Origin: Forficula auricularia
Taxonomy: Eukaryota; Arthropoda; Insecta; Dermaptera; Forficulidae
Length of the DNA: 64,000 nt
Direction of reading: 5' to 3'
NCBI GenBank assembly: GCA_024734495.1
Contig: JALMQS010000085.1
Coordinates: forward strand, 25,498,920 to 25,562,919
The translations under genes and the position numbers were made by a program. This document shows, piece after piece, positions 1-11,030 of this stretch. Under the pieces are notes generated by a model. It saw only the letters and a program-made list of their open reading frames with translations, was not told the DNA's origin and did not search any database. Positions within the stretch are counted from its first letter, which is position 1. Each line of letters starts with the position of its first letter.

Positions 1-460
1 GGGGTAAAAATTAAAATTATAAGATTTCCAAACTAAAAAAAACAAGAAAAATTAAATATACTATAAAATGAACTTATAATAAAAAAGAGAGTTATTATTT
101 TCTTCGGGGGCCAAAATTGGGGGGTTCAAAAAAAATAAAACTATTAATATAAGTTGTAGACCCTATAATCGATTTGTAGGAAATTTCACATTTGCACCCT
201 ATATAACCTTATGAAAATGACTCACTATGTGATATTGATCAAAAATATAAGGGGGGGGGGGGGGGGGTTAAAAATATTTTCAAACAAAAATCGAAATCTC
301 ATAATTAAAAGGAGATATTAATAATTGATAATGGATCCAAAATTAAGAAGGGGGGAGTTCTTTCGTAAATAATTATAAATGATTTTATTTCAATATTAAA
401 TATAAGAGAGGACCCAGGTGTATGGTGAAGTCATGTGGATGGCCACATCAGTTTATTTTT
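1..460 (+). repeat. Terminal part of satellite-bearing repeat family A
   Basis: This stretch matches 21700-21930 and 30930-31180. All three share the phrases 'gaccct..tgatcgatttgta', 'cctatataaccttatgaaaatg' and an end reading 'caggtgtatggt(a/g)aagtcatgtggatggcc'. It contains poly-G runs near 250-270 and 505-520. There is no open reading frame. The window edge cuts its left side, so the full length is unknown. Confidence 0.6.
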
Positions 461-2744
461 TTAAATAATACTTTTAAATTATTTTAAGATTTAAGATTTT
501 TCTGGGAGGGGGGGGGGGAGATAAATTAAAAAATTAAATTAATTTCAAATAGGTATTTTTTTCTTCGGAAACTTAACACCACTTGAATTTCAAGTTATGT
601 ATTGAGTGAACAATTAAAAATAATATTGATTTATTACTTTAGCATATTTTTTAAATGGAATGTTTTGACTGTAACGGATTTTGAATTTAATCTCAATTGA
701 TGATAATTCCACTGATTGACGATGTCATCTTGTTTTAGTCTAATAGCCAATTAACAAAAATCAATGCCCTGAGTTGAGGGGTGCTCTATATATAGGTGAG
801 GTCTGAGGGGGTTTGAAAGGGAATCGGCTTGAAGGCAAGGGAGCCAAGGCACCAATCAATTGGACGGACAGAAAATTTTTATCCCGTTTCCTTCACCGAA
901 ACTATAAATTGTATATTGAATCTTGAAAAAGTTTCACTTTTTCCACCAATTGGTGTGTTGAATTCACTCGAGAATTTTTAATTTTTAATTAATTAATTTA
1001 TTTTTGCTTGTTCGTGTTTAGGAAGGTCTGAATCGTGAAGAAAAATAATTTCCAAGCATTATTTTTTTCTGTCTCTCTGACTGGATTTCAATACCCTTGA
1101 TAGCTCAAAAAAACGGGCGGTCCAAGAAAGCTCATTCTGAAGCCAAAGTGTTTGTATTTCCAAAACGAAAAACTGGTTAGCTTTTGTGCTTTAAACTCTT
1201 AGAACATTTGGATAAGAAATTGCAAAAAATTAGAAAAAAAAAAATGTGGAAGCAATTCAAAGGTTATATAGCTAATAAGTTGAAATTTGGTACACAAGTT
1301 GTATAATAAACTGCACCTTTATGCTGCTTTCTAGCTCAAAAAATTGTCAAGTCACTAAAATTCGCGGAAATAGTAAATAGTTTCGAAAAAATCACTTTTT
1401 CTTCTCCGCCTAGCACATTGTTCTATAACTATGAACAAAACTCTAAAGAATTGAAATAAAAAATTAGAGCAAACCATCTCGGGTTCAGTCGAGGGTGCGA
1501 ACGCATTCCGATAAGAAACAATATGTTTAATAAAAATAAGAGATCGGATTTAAATGCAGTATAAATCCCTAAAATATGTCTCAAAATATGCAGTAAAAAG
1601 GCAAAAAACATGCAACTATAAACATGTAGCAAAAAAAATTAAAATATGCAATGAAAAAAATAGCCCAAATATGCAATTATTTTTTATGTAATTTTAATGT
1701 ATTACGAAAAAAGCCCTAAAAGCAAATTAAATAAAATAAAAAATAATTATTTCCCACATTTATAATAATAAAATAAATAATGAGTTGTTAAGGTAAGGTA
1801 GAAAAAAAAGTAAAACAAAATTTATTGTGTGTGTGAAACGAGTAGAATTATTAATTAAATAAACAAATAAATCTTTTTGACTTTTTTTAATGAAAAATAT
1901 TTTTACATAAAGAAAACAAAAATGAGAAATAAAAACTTTTCTCGGTTTTCGAAAACCAGTAGGTACAAAAATAGACTTAGGTATATAAAAACAATATGAA
2001 ATAAAGAAACATTACAAAAAACTCTCCCCAAGCATTTATTCTTAAATTAAAATAAATAATGAAAAAAAATAATAATAATAATAATAATTTTTGGTAATTT
2101 GAAAAATATTCAAATAAAAAAAAAAGTTTTAATCAAAATATTCAAATATATGATTTATCCACAAATATGTAAAATAAAAATGGGTTCAATTGCGTCTAAA
2201 TGCATTAATTTGGAAAAATATTAGGTCAACTGCTTAAAAAAGTCAAGCATACTATATGCAATTGTATAAAAACCACGTCTCTGATAATAAAAACGAGATT
2301 TTGTTTTAATTCAAAATCATAAAAATGTCCTCTGCTAAAAATTTCGATTAAAAAAAAAATATTTTTATTCATTTTGGAGAAAATTATTTTATTTTATTTA
2401 ATTTTTATTCTAATATTGAATGTATATGTTGATTTTGTAGAAAAACGGTGTGAGTATCTTGTGGTAAGGACAATAAATTTTTCTGATTTAATGATCATTA
2501 TTGAATCGGTTCAAGAAATAAATACAATTCTTTAAAAAAACAATAAGTTCTAGTACAAGTAGTAAATCATTTAGTAAAACGTTTCAGGAAAATGTTCTCT
2601 TTATCAATTAGGAAATTTTTAGAAGTCGTATTATAACATTTATTAGATATTTAGCTGTTAAAGGTTGCATTTTTAGATTAATTTTATTTATTGTGATTTA
2701 AATAAAATTTCAACCTTTTAATAGTATTAAAATATAAATATTAT
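461..2744. other. Gene-free AT-rich stretch
   Basis: Low-complexity AT-rich DNA with A/T homopolymers and a short (ATA)n tract near 2070. The 67-codon minus-strand reading frame at 1429-1632 lacks recognisable motifs and is probably chance. No splice-consistent exon or RNA gene was found. Confidence 0.5.
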
Positions 2745-2925
2745 CGAAGAAGACAATAAAAGAGTGTGTCTTCTGATGGAATTATAAATTTTATTTATTT
2801 ATGTGAATCAATTGTAATAGACTGATGAAGAGTGCAAAGCCCTCGAAACTATAGTCTCGTTATAAATAAATAAAATTTATAATTCCAGCAGAAGACACAC
2901 TCTTTTATTGTCTCCTTCAATATAT
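2745..2925. repeat. Palindromic repeat carrying a hammerhead-like core
   Basis: Two inverted arms ('gaagacaataaaagagtgtg' on the left, its complement near 2895-2920; 'ttataaattttatttattta' is also inverted) flank a loop containing CTGATGA...CGAAACTATAGTC. This is the layout of short non-autonomous repeats derived from Penelope-like elements. The arms are nearly identical, so the insertion is fairly young or kept by gene conversion. Confidence 0.7.
2822..2856 (+). ncRNA. Hammerhead-ribozyme-like core (type I, short stem III)
   Basis: CTGATGA (2822-2828) is followed by a GAG/CTC stem, then GAAAC (2845-2849) and TATAGTC (2850-2856). GAAAC-TATA-GTC gives the two-base-pair stem III (AC/GU) typical of minimal hammerheads in Penelope-like elements, with GTC as the cleavage triplet. 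The outer stem I is poorly paired beyond two base pairs, so activity is uncertain. Confidence 0.5.
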
Positions 2926-3487
2926 AAAAATTCTGCTACTCTCGGCACAAAAACTTTCAATTTAATAAATATTATTGTCTTGAAGATAAAGATTATCTTA
3001 AAATAAAAATAATAATATTTATGAAAATTAATTTTTCTTTTTAAAAAATATTGATAAATTTTCGCGAATGATCTCAGAGATTAAAAAAAAAATTAATTTG
3101 TCGTGATTTTGAATGTAAATTTTGTAAGAATTTCATTTACTTATTTTATTATTTTCTTAACAAATTATTACCATTTATGTTCTGTAATTATTTTTAATGT
3201 CTTCAAATTAGTTTAACTGTAAGAAAAATATAAAAAATTGCCCCATCCTCACATAAATGTCTATACCAACTTATTAGGTTAAATAAATTAAGCATTTATT
3301 GAATTAAAAAATAAATAAATAAAAATAAAAACAATACACAAGATGCAAAAAAAGCTTACAAAACAAATAAACAAGAGAAATCAATGAGTTTGTCTTCTGC
3401 TTGATGCAAATAAACATATATATAATATATATGGTAAATATACAAAAACTGGGGATCCCAAAACATGGTTAACTTTAATTTAGTGTT
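2926..3487. other. Gene-free stretch with a dispersed TE-tail fragment
   Basis: AT-rich DNA. At about 3361-3425 it carries 'caatgagtttgtcttctgcttgatgcaaataaacatat', a short tail that recurs near 6460-6560, 15965-16000, 41470-41525 and 48100-48150, each time beside a TA-rich tract. No coding potential was recognised. Confidence 0.45.
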
Positions 3488-4215
3488 GCCTACTCTCTAG
3501 GCGCGTCGCCGTCGATAGAAACCTCCCAGACATATCATTTGATTCTCACTCACTGGAATTCAGTGATAAGATTTCAATGTTGGGCGTCACTCTAGGGTCT
3601 GACCTTTCTTGGAATGACCATATCTCAACAGCTGCTAAAGCTGTTGCGTGCAAGCTTGATCTCCTATTAGGTCTAGCACCCAGTCAACTTCTTTCACTGT
3701 ATAAGGCTCAAATACGTCCCTCATCTGTAGAGAGAGGACTCCAAACATTCTCGTGTCACACTGTAGATGCAATTCAGAAGCGAGCAATTAAACTAATAGG
3801 AGACCCGGCCCTAACTAACTCACTCGACTCCCTAACTCACCGAAGAACCGTTTCTGCCCTTTCCCAGTATTATAGATACTACCATGGTGTCTGTTCAGTC
3901 GAGGTGAAATCAATTATCCCCCCCTAAAGCCCTCTTTGCGATAAACACGCGGTTTTCGAACGCTCAGCACCCCTACGCTGTCAAATTAGATAAAAATCGA
4001 ACCAGCGCTTTCGCCAACTCTTCTATCCCTATGACCTCCAGAGACTGGAACTCGCTTCCAGCCTTGTCTTCCCCGCGACTTATAACTTAAAGTTCTTTAA
4101 GACCCGCACCCACAGATACCTTTGACTTCTACCCAGCCCATAAAACCCGCTCTTCTTCTTTTCACGATAGAGGGGCCAACCCAGGACTTCTCTCACCAAT
4201 TTCATTAGAAAAAAT
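3488..4215 (+). pseudogene. Jockey-like LINE: 3' fragment of the reverse-transcriptase ORF
   Basis: The translation (longest clean frame 3577-3927) matches the C-terminal part of the LINE ORF at 50033-51571. Shared blocks include MLGVTLGSDLSWNDHIS, AIQKRAIKLIGDPALTNSLD and YYRYYHGVCSVE. The RT palm is absent, there is an internal deletion around residue 35 of this frame, and a shift follows 3925. The 3' UTR block 'cacgatagaggggccaaccc' sits near 4165-4185. It is a 5'-truncated dead copy. Confidence 0.85.
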
Positions 4216-4227
4216 TTATATTAAATT

Positions 4228-4440
4228 AATTTGTTAGAACTATAGTTTCGAAGATTTGGCCTTCATCATCAGTCTTTTAATTGGAAAATTCTATCTGTTA
4301 TTTCTCATGGGTTCAATTGCTCCACAAACGATTTATTGTTATGTGGCTAGCTTTCTATAACAACAAAACGAATTTATCTAAATCCAATCGGTTAATTGAA
4401 CCCATTAGAAATAACAGATAAAATATTTTTAATTAAAAGA
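4228..4440. repeat. Palindromic Penelope-type repeat next to a TA microsatellite
   Basis: Inverted arms ('atctgttatttctcatgggt' near 4290 and its complement near 4390-4420) lie beside a minus-strand hammerhead-like core. The (TA)n tract follows directly, as is common at Penelope-type insertions. Confidence 0.6.
4237..4272 (-). ncRNA. Hammerhead-ribozyme-like core
   Basis: On the minus strand CTGATGA (4272-4266) is followed by a GAAG/CTTC stem with a 7-base loop and then GAAACTATAGTTC. The core is the same as at 2822 except that the cleavage triplet would be GTT. Stem I is not well preserved. Confidence 0.45.
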
Positions 4441-4449
4441 ATGATGATT

Positions 4450-4454
<5 letters not shown>

Positions 4455-4528
<74 letters not shown>
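4455..4528. repeat. (TA)n microsatellite
   Basis: About 37 uninterrupted TA units. It separates the Penelope-type repeat from the fold-back element to its right. Confidence 0.9.
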
Positions 4529-4529
<1 letters not shown>

Positions 4530-4531
<2 letters not shown>

Positions 4532-6430
4532 GGTTTGAAAAATGTTAATTTTTGATTTCCTTCATTTTTTGACATTTTTTAGTACCCATCTTCCTGGTAT
4601 ATTTTGAAATTTTTTTGATCACCGGTTTAAAAGATATCGAATTTCGGTTTTTCACTCACAACTTTTTCAAAAATGGTACAAATTTTAAATTTTTTTTTGA
4701 AATTTTCGTTTTTTTTTTACATACTTTTTAGAAAAAAAATACAAAAAATTATTTAAAGTGTTTTTATATGCGATTTTTAAGTTTGAAAATTTTGATTTTG
4801 TTTTTGAAACTGTATGTACTCTTGTATTTTTTTGATAATTTTTTATTTTAAACTTATATTCGTTCTACAAATTTTAAGACCGGGTTGATAGTGGTCCTAT
4901 TATAATTACTATTTTTTTTTCGATTTTTGAAAATTTCGAAAAAAAATTATTCGCTATTAACCATGATTAAAATCACTTTTGGGTATTGAGTTCTTTTTTT
5001 AGTTATTTTGAATTGATTTTTATCGTTAACATGTGTTTAAAATAAATAATTAGTATTTTAGTTTGTTGAAAGAAAAAAAAAGAAAAAAAATTAGTATTTA
5101 TCATAGGACCACTATCAACTCGGTCTTAAAATTTGTAGAATGAATAGAAGTATAAAATGAAAAATTATCAAAAAAATCGAAGTTCTCTTACAGTTTCAAA
5201 AATGTTCAAACTCAAAAATCGCATATAAAAACACTTTATATAATTTTTTTATTTTTTTCCAAAAAAGTATGTAAAATTTTTTTTTTTTTTAAATAAGCTG
5301 ACGTGTTCTGATGTGGCCATCCACTCGACTTTACCATACAACCTAGCCCCTCACTTATATTTAATATTTAATAAAATTATTTATAATCATGTAGGGGAGG
5401 GGGTTAGTTTTTGCATTTTTAGACTTCTGGGATCCCACTGATTATGTATACAAAATTTGGTTGAGTTTGGTCAAATGGCCAAGATTTTAATTTTTTGACC
5501 ATGCACCCCCCCCCCTATTTTGGGCGGTTAGTTTTTCCATTTTTAGTCTTTTGGGGTCCCAGTGATTATGTATACAAAATTTGGTTGAGTTTGGTCAAAT
5601 GGCCTAGATATTAATATTTTGACCCAGCGCCCCCCCCCATTTCGGGCTGTTAGTTTTTGCATTTTTAGACTCCTGGGGTCCCACTGATTATGTATACAAA
5701 ATTTGGTTGAGTTTGGTAAATGGCCAAGATTTTAATTTTTTGACCATGCACCCCCCCCCATTTTGGGTGGTTAGTTTTTGCATTTTTAGACTTCTGGGGT
5801 CCCACTGATTATGTATACAAAATTTTGTTGAGTTTGCTCAAATTGCCTAGATTTTTAATTTTTAACCCCCCTCCACCCTCTTAATTTTGGGTCGATATGC
5901 AGCAAAATCTAATCAGCTCTTAATTTCAATGGACCAAAACTACGTGTGGAATTTGGTTTCGATATTCACACTAGTTTTTGAGCTAGCTCGTCCACAAAAT
6001 TTGGTAACGCACAGACTAACTAACAAACAGACTAACAAACATTTTGACAATACAATTATTATTTCGAAATTTTTTTTTTATGTTCACTGATTAGAGCTTT
6101 TTTGTAGAGCGAAATGCCATGGTTTCGCTCAATTTTTTTAATCAAAATAGTTTCAGCCGTTTTTGAGATATTTCGAAAAAAAAGAAGGAAAAAAACCACT
6201 TTTTTCATGCACGATTACAATACTTGACCATACCCTGTATGGTAAAGTAAAAATTAAATTTGTATCATTTTTGAAGAAGTTATGAGCGAAAAACCGAAAT
6301 TCGATTTTTTTAAATCGGAGATTAAAACAATTTCAAAATTTACCAGGAAGAGTTTTTTGATAGGTACTAAAACATGTCAAAACATTAAGGAAATCAAAAT
6401 TTTTCAAACCGTTCAATTTGGCCTGGAATG
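4530..6430. repeat. Fold-back element interrupted by a family A copy
   Basis: The left arm (about 4530-4915) is the inverse of 5095-5285 joined to 6250-6430. Examples are 'accgggttgatagtggtcct' against 'aggaccactatcaactcggt', and 'ggtttttcactcacaac' against 'gttatgagcgaaaaacc'. The right arm is split by the repeat at 5287-6250, so the fold-back element is older than that insertion. No protein is encoded. Confidence 0.7.
5287..6250 (-). mobile_element. Repeat family A, copy in reverse orientation
   Basis: One end reads 'aataagctgacgtgttctga', the other 'ccctgtatggtaaagtaaaa'. Inside both ends is an inverted 13-mer, ACTTTACCATACA and its complement. Between them are about four degenerate units of a 120-bp satellite ('gtatacaaaatttggttgag...'). 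There are no terminal inverted repeats or clear target duplication, and a short hairpin lies near one end. This recalls Helentron/HINE-type elements, but that class is an inference. It is inserted in the fold-back element around it. Confidence 0.65.
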
Positions 6431-6500
6431 CCCCATATATATGTGTGTGTGTGGGTGTGTTTATTCGCATAAAGCAGAGGGAAACCTCATTGATTTCTCT

Positions 6501-7109
6501 TTATGAATCACCAACTTTGCTACTCTTCTCGGCAAAACTAAATCTTTTCAATTTAAACAAATCAGCGCGAAAAAGAAGAGCTTGTTGAGCATCATCAACT
6601 AAAGCAAGCACAAAATCAATAACCATGTCAACTAGAATATGCTTACCTTTTCCGGAATCGGAATGCTCCACCTGCAAGAACAAAATTTCCAATAGAAACA
6701 TACACAAGCAGATTATCATTCAAATTAATTAATGCTCTAAATAAGGCAATAGTGGGTTGCATTAAGTTTTTCACCGTACATGTGCGCGTGAAGATTTCAA
6801 CATCTAGATCTAATATATCAAATTTTTCTCTCTTCTCGTATCTATTCATCGATTGCAACCTGTTGAACTCTAGTGTCAATACAGATGCATAGTGCAAAGA
6901 GCAAAAAAATCAATACTGCTTTGGAACGAAATGGTTACCTGGTTTTTCTCCTTCATTCGTTTGAGTGCTTCTTCTTTTGCCTTTTCTATTATTTCATTAA
7001 CGAACTTTGTAGCGACGTCCATGAGCAAAGGGTCGCTCTTGAAGCTGTCCATTTTCTCTTGGAGAGTGCCCTGAGGAAGCTGCTGCTCGTTTAGTGGTAG
7101 CTTCATCAT
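6501..7109 (-). CDS. Candidate small gene with two AKAP-like amphipathic helices
   Basis: Exon 1 (7109-6939, 57 codons) starts at MMKLPLNEQQ and ends in phase 0 at CAG|GTAACC. Exon 2 (6671-6501, 56 codons) begins after TTCTTGCAG in the matching phase and ends at a TGA-flanked stop. The helix DVATKFVNEIIEKAKEEA in exon 1 and VIDFVLALVDDAQQAL in exon 2 both have the hydrophobic spacing of RII-binding helices in A-kinase anchoring proteins. I do not recognise an orthologue. An extra phase-0 exon within 6670-6870 cannot be excluded. The last 16 or so residues come from a dispersed TE tail, so the 3' end may be truncated or exonised. Alternatively the whole locus is a gene fragment or chance. Confidence 0.35.
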
Positions 7110-8692
7110 CGCTTAATTGATTGTCATAAAAAGAAAAGACTCAGCTGGCTGGATGTGATACAAACCAAGAACGCGATAATGGACAAGTTAATCAAGGAAA
7201 GATGGGATTGCGGCTTGTAACAGCACTGAAGTAACGAGCGCCGGGGGTCATGGGGGTCGAAGCCCCAGCGCATGCGCAGATACACCTCTGCCCCGCACAT
7301 GCTTCTTGTAAGCTGCAAATTGACCTAGAGAGAGAGAGAGGAGGAGGCTTTGCTCCATTGACATATCCATCCAGAGGAGATATGCCTGCCTGCCAGCCAA
7401 ATCTTTCAATTTCCTGAGATTGCGAGCTCTCTCTTCTATACATTTTTAACAATCATTTTTACATTACTCGGTACGGCCGGCAGGCAGGCGAGCCTACTAT
7501 TGAATTCACGCAAATTTTTTTTTTGCTCATTGTGTTGAAAAATGTCTAGAACGTGGAAAAAAATCATTTTCAACCATGATTATTTTTCTGGCTGTACATC
7601 TGGATTCAGATATCCACTATAACTTAAGAGCAACAAGTCGTAGAAAGTTCGTTCTTATGCTAAAATATTTATATTTCCATCGTGGAGAACTGATTAGATT
7701 TTGGGTTTTTAGCTTTAGAACTTCTTGTTCTAAAATGCAGAAAACATCATTTTTTGAATGATTTTATTGAGATTTTAAGGCAATGTTATAATATAGGTAT
7801 AAATGAACAATTTAATTTGTAATTAATTCGAATGTCTTATAAATTTTATTTTATGAAAAATAGATGGAATTTTTAAAATAGGTATTCTAAAAACAACTCG
7901 TGGAAGAGGATTTTTCACTACATTGTTTTTATTTAAATAGATATGAAAAAGAAAGGTCAATTTAAATCTTAGATCTTGGTAGTTATCTTCTGATATATAA
8001 TACTGTGTTATTGTGATGGTATATAGTGCTGTAAAGGCGTTCCTTGAGGATTGCCCTGGCGGGCAGACGTCTCGGCATGAGATTATTAGTTTTCCGTAAT
8101 TGATTAAACCTTAAAAAAAAGTTTCTACGATCACAGGAAGAGCTTCATTAACTCGTGTATTTTATGGCCCCTTTTCAAATTTCTGCTCATAAATTGGACC
8201 CCTACAAGACAATAAAATTTTTTCGATTTTTATTGATGTTTTGGGAGAACCTTCTTTAAGAACATCAAATTTCAACTTTCTACGGTGATTAAAATGCTTC
8301 ATTTAGCTTTTTAGAAACCCTCCAAAATTATGCCTCCTAGAAAATTTTTCAAGATTTTAGATTTTTCTAAAATGTAGGGGTCTATTTCCTCTATGTCCTG
8401 AAATTTTCAAAAATTTTCATTTATCTAAGAATAGGGGAAGGATTTAAATCAATTCATATTTTTGTAAATCCCCTACAATTTTATATATTTTTTTATTTAA
8501 TTGGCTAGATTAATGGAACTAGATGCCCATTTAGCCAACAATTTTACATTATATGTGTATAGATAAACCAGGAGGCCTGGCCCTAAAATTTTTGTGTTGA
8601 AAAATTAATACCGGCCCATCCCATAAATATAAAAAAATGTATTTTTTTCTACTTATTATTACTTATAATTTAGAAAAACGGCTCTAATTGTA
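7110..8692. other. Gene-free stretch with dispersed repeat fragments
   Basis: 7110-7560 could be the 5' flank of the candidate gene to the left. It is more GC-balanced than its surroundings but shows no clear promoter element. 7630-7700 ('gtcgtagaaagttcgttctt...') recurs inverted at 28150-28250. The GC-rich motif GCCCTGGCGGGCAG at 8053-8066 recurs at 24790 and inverted at 62614. From 8100 to 8692 nothing was recognised. Confidence 0.45.
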
Positions 8693-8848
8693 GATGGCCC
8701 ATGTAGAGCTAAATGCCATGGTTTCACTCAATTTTTTTAATCAAAATGCTTTCAGCCCTTTTTGAAATATTTCGAAAAAAAGAAAGAAAAAAAAAACTTT
8801 TTTCATGCACGATTACAATACTTGACCATACCCTGTATGGTAAAGTAA
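8693..8848 (-). repeat. Truncated end of repeat family A
   Basis: Nearly identical to 6100-6250: 'aaatgccatggtttc', 'catgcacgattacaatactt' and the terminal 'ccctgtatggtaaagtaaaa'. It abuts the LINE fragment that starts at 8852 with no gap. Confidence 0.7.
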
Positions 8849-8851
8849 AAA

Positions 8852-10285
8852 CTGAAGAATAACAAAGCCTCTGGAAGTGATACCATCCCAGCAGAATGCC
8901 TCAAACAGGGAGGTGAAGAATTGCATAAAATAATTCATCAACTTCTTGTTCATGTATGGCGAAACGAACAGATGCCAAACGAATGGAAGGAAGGTGTTAT
9001 GATTCCGTTGATCCAAAAAGGGGATAAAATGAAGTGCAACAACTACAGAGGAATCACTTTAAATACCACTTACAAATTTTTTTCAAACATCTTACTCCTT
9101 AGAAGAATCTCTCTATATGCTGAAGAAATACTGGGGGATTACCAATGTGACTTCAGACAAAATAGGTCTACAATCGATCAAATCTTTACTATTTGTCAAT
9201 TAATGGAGAAATTATTGAAATTTAACCAGGAACTTCACCAGCTGTTTGTCGACTTTAAACAGGCGTATGACTCAATAATTAGAGTCAAGGGAAGCTATGG
9301 CAGAGTTCGGTATTCCTATCAAGCTAATAAGATTATCAAAAATGTGCGTGGAAGGATCAAACGCCAGAGTTAAGATAGATGGTTTCCTTACAGATAGATT
9401 TTTTTTATAAACAATGGATTGAAGCAAGGAGATGGATTGTCGCCGCTTTTCTTCAACATTGCTCTGAAGAAGTGGATTCGAACCGCCCAACTTAACTCAA
9501 AAATGTTTACCTGTGATGGAACAAGTCTGGTCCTTGCTTATGCGGAAGATATTGATATCATTGGTGAGAACATCTTGAGTATTAAGAGAACCTTTGGAAA
9601 TCTGGAAAAGGAAGCTCAAAACATGGGACTTAGGATCAATGAAACAAAAACAAACTCTATGCACATGTCCTGAAGACTGAGAAGAAATCCACAAAATATT
9701 CTAGTAGGATCGTACGCGTTTGAGGAAGCTAGTGAATTTAAGTATCTGGGATCTGTTTTTACTCCCTCCGCAATCTTCTCGTTTCAAAAGTGCTAAATCG
9801 TCCGTGTAAGATACTCTTATTTAAAACCATCATCCGCCCCGATGCCATTTATGGATGCGAGACTTGGCCATTGACAAAGCATGACGAAGAATTTCTTTTG
9901 AGATTTGAACGAAAAATATTCAGAGTAATCTTTGGACCAACTTTCGACATGGCGGCGGACACATACAAAATTCGTCCAATTTGGAGCTCTATGGCTTATA
10001 CAACCAGTCAGAAATTGTCCGGCTCATTAAGGTCAGGCGACTTCAATGGGCTGGGCATGTGTTGAGATCAGAAGAACATCGCTGTATCAAAAAAGTCTGA
10101 ATGGGAACACCTAATGGAAGAGAACCTCTCGGGCGTCCTAGACTCCATTGGAAAGACAGAGTCGTCCGGGATTTATCAGCCATCAGAGTTTCCATAAATA
10201 TCCAAAATATTGCGTCAGACCGGACCGAATGGAGAAGTTCGTGCAGCCGAGACCCACCCAGGGTTGTAGTGCTACGCAGTAAGTA
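8852..10285 (+). pseudogene. Non-LTR retrotransposon reverse transcriptase, decayed
   Basis: The frames in order carry NKASGSDTIPAECLKQGGEE, NNYRGITL, GDYQCDFRQNRST, LFVDFKQAYDS, GLKQGDGLSPLFFNIAL, a YAEDIDIIG box (YADD changed to YAED), LRINETKT, YGCETWPLT and GRPRLHWKDRVV. These are the fingers, palm and thumb blocks of a LINE ORF2 with the usual C-terminal tail. At least four frame changes or stops break it, near 9290, 9400, 9675 and 9780, so it cannot make a working enzyme. The endonuclease domain is missing (5' truncation). The clade (RTE-, L2- or R4-like) is not settled by eye. Confidence 0.85.
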
Positions 10286-10289
10286 AGTT

Positions 10290-10735
10290 TTTTTCACTTT
10301 TGTTGTTATTTAATAAATGTGGGAGTGAGTGATTCTTTCATTAGAATCCAATTGAGGAATATGAGTCCTGTAGGGCTAAGGTATTGCAAGCATGTCAAAT
10401 ACAAGTCCAGAGCCTTTTCCCACTAAGTATTAGAGATTAATTTATTAAATTCTAGGAAGGGCTTGAACGATTTTATTGAGATCTAAAGGCAATGTTATAA
10501 GTTATCATTTATAATATAGGCTTAAATGAACAATTTATTTTATATCTAAGTTTATTCTTAATTAATTATAAGAGGGGTAAATCAGTTTTCACTTTTTTAT
10601 TTTGTATTAGTTAAATGTGCGAATGAGTGATTCTTTCATTAGTATCTAATCGAGGAAAATGCCCAAAAAGGGAGGGGATAGAATGATCGCTGTTCCTTTA
10701 GAGCTAAGCAGGGATGAATTTAGACTTGATAAGGG
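10290..10735. repeat. Dispersed repeat family D, two partial copies
   Basis: 'gtgagtgattctttcattag' near 10325 and 'atgagtgattctttcattag' near 10622 mark two partial copies. The family recurs near 11395-11510, 27632-27780, 28003-28146 and 49600-49755 with 'gactctaatgaaagaatc', 'tagctctaaagga' and 'ggacttgtatttggcat'. It has no coding capacity and its class is unknown. Confidence 0.5.
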
Positions 10736-10738
10736 CCT

Positions 10739-11030
10739 AAGGAGGCGACTGTGGTTCAGTGGTTAGAGTGTCGGGCCGCTGGCCTTAAATACGCTGGTTC
10801 GAGACTGAGTCTTGGCAGATATTTGCAGTCACCTCTTCTTGGAAAGCAATGGCAATCTACCAAGAGTATTATTGCCTAGTAACCTCGTCAAACTAGCCGT
10901 TCGGAACGTGCGTTAAAAAGTAGGTCCCGTATACCTGGGTTAAAACAGCTAAACACACTCAGAACTGGTATATGTGGAGAGGAGCCGAAACGTCAGGGAG
11001 ACCTGATATGGCACTTAAAGAAGAAGGCCC
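10739..11030 (+). mobile_element. tRNA-derived SINE
   Basis: The 5' end has pol III boxes: box A TGGTTCAGTGG and box B GGTTCGAGACT, spaced as in a tRNA. A unique body follows ('ttggaaagcaatggcaatct', 'aggagccgaaacgtcaggga') and it ends 'gcacttaaagaagaa'. The tRNA part does not fold into a clean cloverleaf, as expected for a SINE and not a tRNA gene. Confidence 0.7.

Noticed and set aside
6670..6870. Middle exon (REKFDILDLDVEIFTRT) in the AKAP-like candidate
   Set aside because: The acceptor and donor needed for it are weak; the direct join of the outer exons is already in phase. Left as a possibility only.
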